A DNA stretch of 42,042 nt from the NCBI GenBank assembly GCA_948497845.1, contig CAOOMX010000007.1:1604-43645 (forward strand), read 5' to 3'. Shown here piece by piece: positions 9,174 to 15,496 of this stretch. The notes under the pieces were generated by a model. It searched no databases. It worked only from the letters and a program-made list of their open reading frames with translations, and was not told where the DNA came from. Position numbers and translations under genes: made by a program. The DNA comes from an uncultured Bacilli bacterium (GTDB lineage Bacteria; Bacillota_I; Bacilli_A; RF39; UBA660). Each line of letters starts with the position of its first letter. Position 1 is the first letter of the stretch.

Positions 9174-9900
9174 TAACTTTTTCCACAGTTTTTTTTCTTA
9201 TGCAAACAATACATATGTTTTCTTTTTGTTTTTTTAAATTATCATATTTTTTTTGTATTTTTTCTAAATTTAATGGCAAATTAGAGTCATCAAAAATAAC
9301 ACTTACAATTATTGCGTTATTTAGTTCTTCTCTATTTCTATCTTCGGTTAGAATTTGCATTATTTCTTTTCTTTCATCACGCTCATCAGAAAGTTTTATT
9401 TTACATATATTAGACTTAGCTGTATCCCAATAATTTTTATTTCTATTTTTATAAGCCAGCTTTGTCTTTATATCACTGTATGCAGTACTTAATCTTTCAA
9501 TATTATAATCATCTATATCTTTGTCATCTCTATTACCCGACTTTACCTCTGAATACCAAAATTCAAAACCATCAAAGGCTAATAGATCAAAGCCTTTTTT
9601 AAATCCTCTCTCTTCTTGATTAAAAAATACACTAACAGGCTTTATTATTTCTACGTTTTGTAATATATATAAATAATATAAAAATTCACCAATATAACCA
9701 TATTTTTGTTCTTTACTTTTTCGCTCAAATCTTTCTAAAAATTCATCTATGACATCATTAATATTATAATACTCTTCATTTTCTGTTCCCCAACATAGTC
9801 CTATTAAATTTTCCTTTATGGTTGTTTCAATGTCTTCATAATCAATATTCTCTATAAATAAATAATTACAGGTTTTAAGTTCTAATTTACTTAACGACAT
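9145..9900 (-). CDS. hamA: Hachiman nuclease HamA (DUF1837-like)
   Basis: 251 aa from the ATG at 9900, which has the ribosome site AGAGGTG six bases upstream. An upstream in-frame ATG at 9939 has no ribosome site and lies inside a hairpin. A PD-(D/E)XK-like active site can be read as GE (E72), KKGFD (D105) and SEVK (E118, K120), the arrangement expected of the DUF1837/HamA nuclease fold. It is followed directly by an overlapping DEAH helicase, which together defines the Hachiman pair. The identification rests on active-site spacing and partnership rather than on long sequence identity. Confidence 0.8.
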   Translation of the reverse strand: MSLSKLELKTCNYLFIENIDYEDIETTIKENLIGLCWGTENEEYYNINDVIDEFLERFERKSKEQKYGYIGEFLYYLYILQNVEIIKPVSVFFNQEERGFKKGFDLLAFDGFEFWYSEVKSGNRDDKDIDDYNIERLSTAYSDIKTKLAYKNRNKNYWDTAKSNICKIKLSDERDERKEIMQILTEDRNREELNNAIIVSVIFDDSNLPLNLEKIQKKYDNLKKQKENICIVCIRKKTVEKVIEILQKVRE

Positions 9901-9928
9901 ACAAAACACCTCTACTTCAAAAAAATAA

Positions 9929-9960
9929 GCAGTATCCATCTTAAAAAGATTAAATACTGC
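9929..9960 (-). promoter_or_regulatory. Leader hairpin with T-run between hamA promoter and ribosome site
   Basis: Inverted repeat GCAGTAT..ATCTT / AAGAT..ATACTGC, 12 paired bases in two blocks. On the minus strand it is followed by TTATTTTTTTG and only then by the AGAGGTG ribosome site of hamA. It resembles an intrinsic terminator placed in the 5' leader, so hamAB may be controlled by attenuation, or the dyad may be an operator. Confidence 0.5.
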
Positions 9961-9974
9961 TATTTTATATACTA

Positions 9975-9983
9975 ATTATATCA
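9975..9983 (-). promoter_or_regulatory. Extended -10 promoter of hamAB
   Basis: The minus strand reads TGA-TATAAT, so the start of transcription would fall near 9968, just ahead of the hairpin at 9929-9960. No strong -35 is seen. Confidence 0.55.
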
Positions 9984-10141
9984 CATTTTTCGACATTCTT
10001 TTAGCATTTACCAATAATTAATATTTAAAATTTAAATTTTAAGGTCATTTTTACTCACAAAATATGATTTTAGATAAATTATGCCTTATATTTATTTCAT
10101 TCAAGCATAGCTGTCTAAATACCCAATTAAATCTAACAATG

Positions 10142-10160
10142 GTAAATGAACTCCGCACCT
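10142..10160 (-). pseudogene. Third (3') remnant of the split amidase gene
   Basis: In the amidase frame the minus strand reads G-A-E-F-I-Y and then reaches a stop at 10133-10135. Joined at the AGG core (10158-10160) to the middle fragment, it restores NAGGGAEFIY, a strongly conserved Amidase_3 stretch. The remainder of the amidase does not follow. Positions 10000-10132 between this remnant and the hamA promoter hold no gene or repeat I can support. Confidence 0.55.
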
Positions 10161-10183
10161 GGCGATAGTCGATGTGTAACTAA
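10158..10183. other. Left attachment junction of element A
   Basis: Plus strand CCT core followed by GGC and the arm GATAGTCGATGTGTAAC plus TAA. The arm is the inverted copy of the right-end arm at 25664-25683. The TAG stop of the KAP gene (10180-10182) lies inside the arm, so the coding region reaches to within about 20 bp of the crossover. Confidence 0.7.
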
Positions 10184-11469
10184 TTAATTATTCTTTTTAT
10201 AGTTTGCTTATAAGTTAAATTTACTTCAATTTGAGGGACATAATTCATTAAACTAATAAGAGCATTTTTTTCTCTTTGATATTTTTCTCCTCTGAAAGAA
10301 TCTGAATAATATGCTCGCTGGTGCTCAACATAACGACAATCAAAATATGTATCAAGATTTCTTAGAACACTATCAAAAGTTTCGTTTTCTGAACCTATTT
10401 TTGTATTCAATAAACTATGGTAATTATTTAGCTTGCTTTCTAAACTATTAGTTAGCTTTTTTGAAAATTGAGGATAATTACCATGTAAAATTTCATTATA
10501 AAATAATAAATCAATATACTTTAATATTAATAAAAAAATCATAAATATCGACTGCTCTAATGACCAAGAATTATTATTATCAGTAAAATTTTTATATTTA
10601 ATAACAAATTCATTAAAAATTTTCTTACTATCTCTAGTTGATACATCTAAAAATTCAAATATTTTTGCAGATTGCTTAATTATAATATCTATTTCTTCTA
10701 TATCATTAATGTCTATAGTTTCATAAAAATCTAAAGGAAATAAATTATGCTGATAGTCAAAAAATTTACTAAAATACTTTTCACTATCCATATCTTGCCC
10801 ATATATTGTTTTTGCTGCTTCTTGTAATTGAATCTTATCTACTGCTATAATAAAAACGCAATTATCAACATCAAAAAAATGCTTAATAATTTCTAAAGTT
10901 TCCATAGCAAAACTTGGCTTACATCTATCCAATTCATCTATAATAAATATTTGAGTGTTCTTTTTACATAACTTTTTTAATTTTTTCTTTATTTCTTCTT
11001 TGCATTCTTTAAAATCTTTAAAATTCTTTAAGTAATCTTCTTCTTGAATTTCTATCATATTATCTTTTAGATCGTTTAAATCTACATTAACAATTTTTGT
11101 AATAGCATTAATCACCATATATAAAGTAGATAAAGAAAAATTACATGTATCTCTTCCTAAACATTTTACAATTTTATTAAAATTATTACCCAACTTTAAT
11201 CTATCTTCAATCGTTGAAAAAAAGGGAATATAAGCAGTTTCATAAAAATCATACTCGTAGGAATTATATTTGCATAATAGCCCATAATCACTACTTTCAC
11301 TTATCGCCTTTTCAAAATCATTTAAAAAAGTAGTTTTCCCTGATCCCCATGAACCATTTAATAATATAACTAACCCATTTTCGCTATTTTCTCTATATTC
11401 TTTCATATTTTTAATTACTTCAAATAAAACTTCGATATCTTTTATTCTTGATACTTTTTTTGCTTTCAT
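10180..11469 (-). CDS. KAP-family P-loop NTPase
   Basis: 429 aa. Walker A is GSWGSGKTT near residue 40. The KAP Walker B region reads IFIIDELDRCKPSFAMETLEIIKH near residue 180 (DELDRC, with the conserved RCKP), followed by FIIAVDKIQLQ. The family's usual transmembrane insertions are not evident, so it is probably soluble or only peripherally attached. KAP NTPases occur widely in phage-defence and plasmid contexts, but a specific function is unknown. GGTGGAG precedes the ATG. It follows the recombinase by 75 nt and is the terminal cargo of element A. It may be a single-gene defence module, which is inference. Confidence 0.85.
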   Translation of the reverse strand: MKAKKVSRIKDIEVLFEVIKNMKEYRENSENGLVILLNGSWGSGKTTFLNDFEKAISESSDYGLLCKYNSYEYDFYETAYIPFFSTIEDRLKLGNNFNKIVKCLGRDTCNFSLSTLYMVINAITKIVNVDLNDLKDNMIEIQEEDYLKNFKDFKECKEEIKKKLKKLCKKNTQIFIIDELDRCKPSFAMETLEIIKHFFDVDNCVFIIAVDKIQLQEAAKTIYGQDMDSEKYFSKFFDYQHNLFPLDFYETIDINDIEEIDIIIKQSAKIFEFLDVSTRDSKKIFNEFVIKYKNFTDNNNSWSLEQSIFMIFLLILKYIDLLFYNEILHGNYPQFSKKLTNSLESKLNNYHSLLNTKIGSENETFDSVLRNLDTYFDCRYVEHQRAYYSDSFRGEKYQREKNALISLMNYVPQIEVNLTYKQTIKRIIN

Positions 11470-11544
11470 TACTCCACCTTCTAATGCAGCTTATAAGTAG
11501 TTTATCATTTTATGTAATACTTCTTCCCGACTTGGGAAAAAGTT

Positions 11545-13131
11545 TTAATTATTCAATATACTAAATTTATACATTATTTCAACATTTCTATCTTTATCAA
11601 TAATAATTTTATCTATTAACGCTTGTAAAAATTCTCTTGATGGATTTTCAATATTTATAAGTTCTCTAATTTTATATTCATATTCTTTTAAGTCATTTTT
11701 ATTTACTTTTTCTTCCTTTTTATTATTTCGTAATTTCTCTATCTCATATCGTATCTTATTCAATGAATTTTCTGTATCTTTAGTAATTCTTGTAAAAGTT
11801 TCTTCTGATATTACACCTTTAAACTTATCTTGATAAAGCATATCCAATTTACTTACATATTCTTTTTCACGTTTCTTTAGCTCATTAATTTGTTCATTAG
11901 CTTGATTATCTTTCTTCTTACTGCTTATTGCATCCTTAGATAGTTCAGTAATATTTAAACTATCAATATACTCTTTACAAGTCTTTTTGATAACTTCTAG
12001 CAAAGCAACTTCAAGTTTATCATATGGACTAAAATGTGGTTCACACATTCTTCTTCGAGGATCTCTTGAATACCTATTACAGTTAATAGTCCAATAATTA
12101 TGATTCTTTCTATAAGATACTGTTAAAGTATTACCACATTCTTTGCAGTATAGTAAGTTTTCAAATAATCTCTTATCACGATTAGTAACATTAGATTTAG
12201 TAGTTCTTTTAACATTATTTTGTACACTTTCAAATATATATCTATCAACTAAAGCTTCATGAGTGTTAGGCACTACATCCCAATTACTCTTTGGCAAAGC
12301 CTTTTTCTTTTTAGATTTATAAGACACTTTAGTCTGTGTACTTTGAACCATATCACCAACATACATCTGATTCTTTAAAATCTTTTTAACAGAAGAAATA
12401 GTCCACATTTCATTGTACTTACCTTTAGAATTAGGATTTTTCCTTTTTAAACTACTTGGTGTTTTAATCTTATTGTCATTCAAATAAGTAGTTATATCAG
12501 ATAATCCTACTCCATTATAAGCCATTTCAAATATTTTCTTAACTACAGGTGCATATTCTGGATCTGGTATTAAGTGTCCTTTATCTTCAGGATCCCTTAA
12601 ATACCCGAAACTTGGCATACTACCTATAAATTTACCATTTCTTCTTTTATCATTTAGAACATTACGAATTTTAATAGAATTTTGTTTACTATAATAATCA
12701 TTACAAGCAAATATAAATGTTGATGAATCATTACTAGCTTGATTAAGTGCATTATCATATCCTTCTTGCATAGAAATAAATCTTATTCCATTTTCCGGAA
12801 AAAAGTTTTCTACATAATAACCTGTTAATATATGATCTCTGCCTAACCTAGACATGTCTTTAACTATAACCAAGTTTATTTTCTTACTTTTAATGTCGTC
12901 AATTAATCTTTGAAATCCAGGTCTATCAAAGTTAGTACCTGAATAACCATCATCAACATATTCATCAATAAAGACAAATCCTTTTTCTTTTACATAATTC
13001 ATTAGTATATTTCTTTGATTAAGGACACTCTCACTATCTGATTCGTAAGATTTCCCTTCATCTGCTTCAGATAATCTTATATAAATTCCTGCTCTATAAT
13101 AATCTGGCATCTGTATTAAAGTGTTATACAA
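11545..13131 (-). CDS. Large serine recombinase of element A
   Basis: 528 aa site-specific integrase. The resolvase domain begins YIRLSEADE with catalytic Ser21, followed by DDGYSGTNFDRPGF and DMSRLGRD. A recombinase domain follows (GFLRDPE, TPSSLKRKNP region), then a zinc ribbon (CKECG ... CNRY ... CEPH) and a C-terminal coiled coil. The start is TTG at 13131, with ribosome site AAGGAGAG eight bases upstream. A 10-bp inverted repeat embraces both. It is the only recombinase inside element A and is therefore inferred to act on the AGG-core att sites. It is coupled to two tiny upstream ORFs and the HTH gene. Confidence 0.93.
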   Translation of the reverse strand: MYNTLIQMPDYYRAGIYIRLSEADEGKSYESDSESVLNQRNILMNYVKEKGFVFIDEYVDDGYSGTNFDRPGFQRLIDDIKSKKINLVIVKDMSRLGRDHILTGYYVENFFPENGIRFISMQEGYDNALNQASNDSSTFIFACNDYYSKQNSIKIRNVLNDKRRNGKFIGSMPSFGYLRDPEDKGHLIPDPEYAPVVKKIFEMAYNGVGLSDITTYLNDNKIKTPSSLKRKNPNSKGKYNEMWTISSVKKILKNQMYVGDMVQSTQTKVSYKSKKKKALPKSNWDVVPNTHEALVDRYIFESVQNNVKRTTKSNVTNRDKRLFENLLYCKECGNTLTVSYRKNHNYWTINCNRYSRDPRRRMCEPHFSPYDKLEVALLEVIKKTCKEYIDSLNITELSKDAISSKKKDNQANEQINELKKREKEYVSKLDMLYQDKFKGVISEETFTRITKDTENSLNKIRYEIEKLRNNKKEEKVNKNDLKEYEYKIRELINIENPSREFLQALIDKIIIDKDRNVEIMYKFSILNN

Positions 13132-13160
13132 TTTTTACTCTCCTTCCATTTTGTATAACA
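13122..13160. repeat. 10-bp inverted repeat around the recombinase ribosome site and start
   Basis: TGTTATACAA (13122-13131) and TTGTATAACA (13151-13160) are perfect inverted copies with a 19-bp spacer that contains the ribosome site of the 528-aa recombinase. The left arm contains the TTG start itself. In mRNA the pairing would hide the start codon and loop out or sequester the ribosome site; in DNA it could be an operator. Confidence 0.65.
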
Positions 13161-13218
13161 AATTAAAGCCACTTAAAGTATAACACATTAATTCAATTAC
13201 ATCTATGATGTCAGGCAT
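13135..13218 (-). CDS. Small 27-aa ORF coupled to the recombinase
   Basis: Starts MPDIIDVIELMCY and ends GE-stop three bases before the recombinase TTG, so ribosomes finishing it could open the start-site hairpin and re-initiate. Its ATG overlaps the preceding 30-aa ORF by 8 nt. No homology recognised; a coupling role is inferred from overlap. Confidence 0.45.
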   Translation of the reverse strand: MPDIIDVIELMCYTLSGFNLLYKMEGE

Positions 13219-13303
13219 TATTAATCACACTTTTTATATATTTAGATACCAGTTCGTTAAAATTAGGAGAATCATTTTTAAAAGTTTCAGTTATATTAAA
13301 CAT
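13211..13303 (-). CDS. Small 30-aa ORF upstream of the recombinase
   Basis: Begins MFNITETFKND after a good GAGGTG ribosome site (GAGGTGGCTT-ATG) and ends INNA-TGA, overlapping the next small ORF. Amphipathic, unknown. It belongs to the chain HTH gene, two small ORFs, recombinase, all on the minus strand. Confidence 0.45.
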   Translation of the reverse strand: MFNITETFKNDSPNFNELVSKYIKSVINNA

Positions 13304-13385
13304 AAGCCACCTCATTTAAATTTATGACTTGTTTATACATATTATTTATTCTTTCCTCCTTTATTACTTGAATTTTTAATAAATC

Positions 13386-13874
13386 TTATAATTCTTTTAC
13401 TTCTTCATCTGTCATTTTTTCTGATTCAATTTTTACACCATGCCAATATTCATTACCTTCATCATCAACTGAATAAATATCATTTAATATATCTTTTTTA
13501 TTATTTTTATATTTATTATAATGGTTAAAATTATTTTGAATACTAGCATTGATATTTTCTTGAATACTCATTATTCTTTTCTTTAATACCCCAGATAATC
13601 TAATTATCCTCTTTGAGTTATTTTTTTCACTATTATTGATTTCTATATCAATATAGTTATATTTTGATAAACTACTTATACTTTTTGATATTGTAGGCTT
13701 AGTACAATCAAATTTATCCATAAAATATCTGTTAGTAGGCCAACAATATCCATTTTTCTTACATAGTGACACTATTTCAATTAATAACACTCTTTCTAAA
13801 AATGTTAATCTATTATCTCCTAATACTGCTTCTGGTATTACTAAACTTATAAAAGGTTCTATGTCTTTTTTCAT
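13386..13874 (-). CDS. Winged-helix/HTH protein of element A (HTH_36-like)
   Basis: 162 aa. Residues 20-90 read like a replication-initiator-type winged helix: LTFLERVLLIEIVSLC, GYCWPTN, then a recognition helix with TKPTISKSISSLSKYNYI. The C-terminal half is Asn/Lys-rich and low in complexity. Such proteins are common in phage and integrative-element replication or regulation modules. The ATG has only a weak ribosome site. A stronger AAGGAGG site belongs to a 10-codon leader ORF ending 8 nt upstream, which suggests coupled translation. First main gene of the recombinase operon. Confidence 0.7.
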   Translation of the reverse strand: MKKDIEPFISLVIPEAVLGDNRLTFLERVLLIEIVSLCKKNGYCWPTNRYFMDKFDCTKPTISKSISSLSKYNYIDIEINNSEKNNSKRIIRLSGVLKKRIMSIQENINASIQNNFNHYNKYKNNKKDILNDIYSVDDEGNEYWHGVKIESEKMTDEEVKEL

Positions 13875-13881
13875 TATCTTT

Positions 13882-13914
13882 TCAATATAAGATTATCAAA
13901 TTTAGTAGTTCCAT
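13882..13914 (-). CDS. 10-aa leader peptide upstream of the HTH gene
   Basis: MELLNLIILY-stop begins 6 nt after a consensus GGAAGGAGG site and stops 8 nt before the HTH gene ATG, whose own ribosome site is weak. The placement suggests translational coupling. Confidence 0.45.
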   Translation of the reverse strand: MELLNLIILY

Positions 13915-13950
13915 TATATCCTCCTTCCTTTACCAGTATTTTTAGGAACA

Positions 13951-14040
13951 CGTAAAAAGAACTGGACATATTAATCCATTACAAAAACAAGGGAATATTA
14001 TCCAAACTTGTTTGTTGGAATAAATATGTAACCAGTTCTT
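13951..14040 (-). promoter_or_regulatory. Large dyad with 3' T-run: candidate transcription attenuator
   Basis: The arms 13957-13977 and 14017-14040 are imperfect inverted copies: AAGAACTGG, then ACATATT with small bulges, then ATCC/ATTCC. On the minus strand the second arm runs into TTCTTTTTACG, as in an intrinsic terminator. Inside it, CCAACAAACAAGTTTGG can form a competing hairpin. It lies between an upstream 9-codon leader ORF and the HTH/recombinase genes, the layout of ribosome-controlled attenuation. No family was recognised. Confidence 0.5.
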
Positions 14041-14094
14041 ACATTTTGAACTTTAGATTGTAGGTTATTTACCTAGTTTATTTGTGTCTCTATA

Positions 14095-14124
14095 TTAAAT
14101 GACACTATAGTTTATATGTTTCAT
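14095..14124 (-). CDS. 9-aa leader peptide at the start of the recombinase operon transcript
   Basis: MKHINYSVI-stop. A GGGGATG ribosome-site-like run sits in the loop of the hairpin 14126-14145 (AGTCAC ... GTGACT), just 5' of the ATG. It is about 20 nt into the predicted transcript and 50 nt before the attenuator dyad. Confidence 0.4.
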   Translation of the reverse strand: MKHINYSVI

Positions 14125-14125
14125 A

Positions 14126-14160
14126 AGTCACATCCCCAAGTGACTATAATAATTATATCA
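14126..14160 (-). promoter_or_regulatory. Extended -10 promoter and first leader hairpin of the recombinase operon
   Basis: TGA-TATAAT on the minus strand at 14152-14160, beginning 10 nt after the dcm-like gene stop. The hairpin AGTCAC/GTGACT (14126-14145) would be at the very 5' end of the RNA. The stretch 13915-14169 has no larger gene. It is a 230-nt structured leader. Confidence 0.5.
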
Positions 14161-14169
14161 AATACTTCT

Positions 14170-15420
14170 CTAAAAATAAATATTTTCATCAATAAAATTT
14201 ATCTGTTTAAATATTTCTTCTAAAACATTAACTACAATACTATTTCCAGCCATTTTAATTAACTTAGAGTCTGAGAAAAAATTGCCATTTTTATTGCATA
14301 GAAAATTATTGTCCATCAATAATTGAAAATCTGCTTCATCAAATCCCATAAGCATAAAACATTCTCTAGGAGTAAGATATCTGAAATCACATTTCCCTTT
14401 TTTTAAATTATTATATTTTATAACTCCAGAATTTGGATGGCGATCTTGTTTAGTAGTTATAGTAGGTACTAAATCTATAAATTTATTATAATCATAAAGG
14501 ATAGAGTTTTTAGCACATATATCACGTCTTGACTTTGTATCATTTATTTGGTTAGCATCGGCCTCTTTTTTATATAACGGTATTGAATAATCTACTCTTA
14601 ATATTTCATCTACTTTCTTATTATTTCTAATAATTTCTCTAGTATATCTTATATCTTCTAAATTGTGATTGTTTAAATAATTTCGTATATTATTTTTAAG
14701 TTCTAAATTATCTTCAACTAAAAAACTTAACATATAAACTCTTACTCTATTTTGCGGCATACCAAAATCTTTTGCGTTTAATTTATAAATATGATTATAA
14801 TATCCTAAATCTTCTAAAGATTTTTGCCATTCCTTAAAATTCTTTTCATGTTGTTTAGAAGTTATATTTCTCACATTTTCCATCAATAAAAATCTGGGCA
14901 ATCGTAAATCTTCTTCTTTTCTTTCTTTTAAAACTCTTTCAATTTGCCATAACATACTAGATCTATTGTTAGCATTTCTATCAATTCCACCTGTATCACT
15001 TCCATGCCATGCATGAGCAATAGATAAATCTTGACAAGGAAAAGAATATGTTAAGATATTCATTTCATCAGGCAAATCTCTGCCTTTTATATCAGTTACA
15101 CTTATTAAATTCTTACTTCTATCTATCGCAGCACAAAGACGCCTCAAAACATTGATATTTAAACGTTTTAAAGCTTCTTTTGTAGCAGGTTTTTTACCAT
15201 CTGTACTTAATGTTAGTGGCATTATTTTAGCCAATAATTCTTCTCTATTTTTATATTCATAATCAGATAAATCTTGTTCTTTATTGTGGATAATATCATA
15301 AGCTATAATTGCATTTATATCCCAATCAGCTGTATTTAATATGTCAAAATCACAATTAATATTTGATAATGCTTTAGCCTGTGCACCAATTCCACTAAAT
15401 GTTTCTACCATCCTTAACAT
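14170..15420 (-). CDS. DNA (cytosine-5-)-methyltransferase
   Basis: 416 aa C5-cytosine methylase with the family motifs in order: FSGIGAQ (motif I, residues 8-14), SFPCQDLS with catalytic Cys (motif IV, about 129), MENVRNI (motif VI, about 180), QNRVRVYML (motif VIII, about 225), LTPRECFMLMGF (motif IX/X region), and AGNSIVVNVLE (motif X, about 396). The ribosome site AGGAGCTG precedes the ATG. It is last in the run Fic, MORC, Z1, DUF4420, AIPR, methylase, and probably marks self DNA for that system. The recognition sequence is unknown. Confidence 0.93.
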   Translation of the reverse strand: MLRMVETFSGIGAQAKALSNINCDFDILNTADWDINAIIAYDIIHNKEQDLSDYEYKNREELLAKIMPLTLSTDGKKPATKEALKRLNINVLRRLCAAIDRSKNLISVTDIKGRDLPDEMNILTYSFPCQDLSIAHAWHGSDTGGIDRNANNRSSMLWQIERVLKERKEEDLRLPRFLLMENVRNITSKQHEKNFKEWQKSLEDLGYYNHIYKLNAKDFGMPQNRVRVYMLSFLVEDNLELKNNIRNYLNNHNLEDIRYTREIIRNNKKVDEILRVDYSIPLYKKEADANQINDTKSRRDICAKNSILYDYNKFIDLVPTITTKQDRHPNSGVIKYNNLKKGKCDFRYLTPRECFMLMGFDEADFQLLMDNNFLCNKNGNFFSDSKLIKMAGNSIVVNVLEEIFKQINFIDENIYF

Positions 15421-15496
15421 ATATATCAGCTCCTATTATTTTATCTATTTTTATTTTACCAGGTTTTAAAAATATTTACCAGGCCTAATCATCAAT

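Noticed and set aside
9901..9939. 13-codon N-terminal extension of HamA
   Set aside because: No ribosome site at 9939 and the extension lies in a terminator-like hairpin; the ATG at 9900 has AGAGGTG.
10000..10132. Alternative frame reading HLPLLDLIGYLDSYA next to the amidase remnant
   Set aside because: No start, no family match and out of frame with GAEFIY; considered noise.
11521..11543. Hairpin CTTCTTCCC/GGGAAAAAG as terminator after recombinase A
   Set aside because: The T-rich tract follows only on the plus strand, where no gene ends; on the minus strand it is followed by TATTACAT, so it is not a convincing terminator.
13386..13874. Identification of the HTH protein as a full replication initiator
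   Set aside because: Only the winged helix is visible; no origin repeats or catalytic motifs support a Rep assignment.
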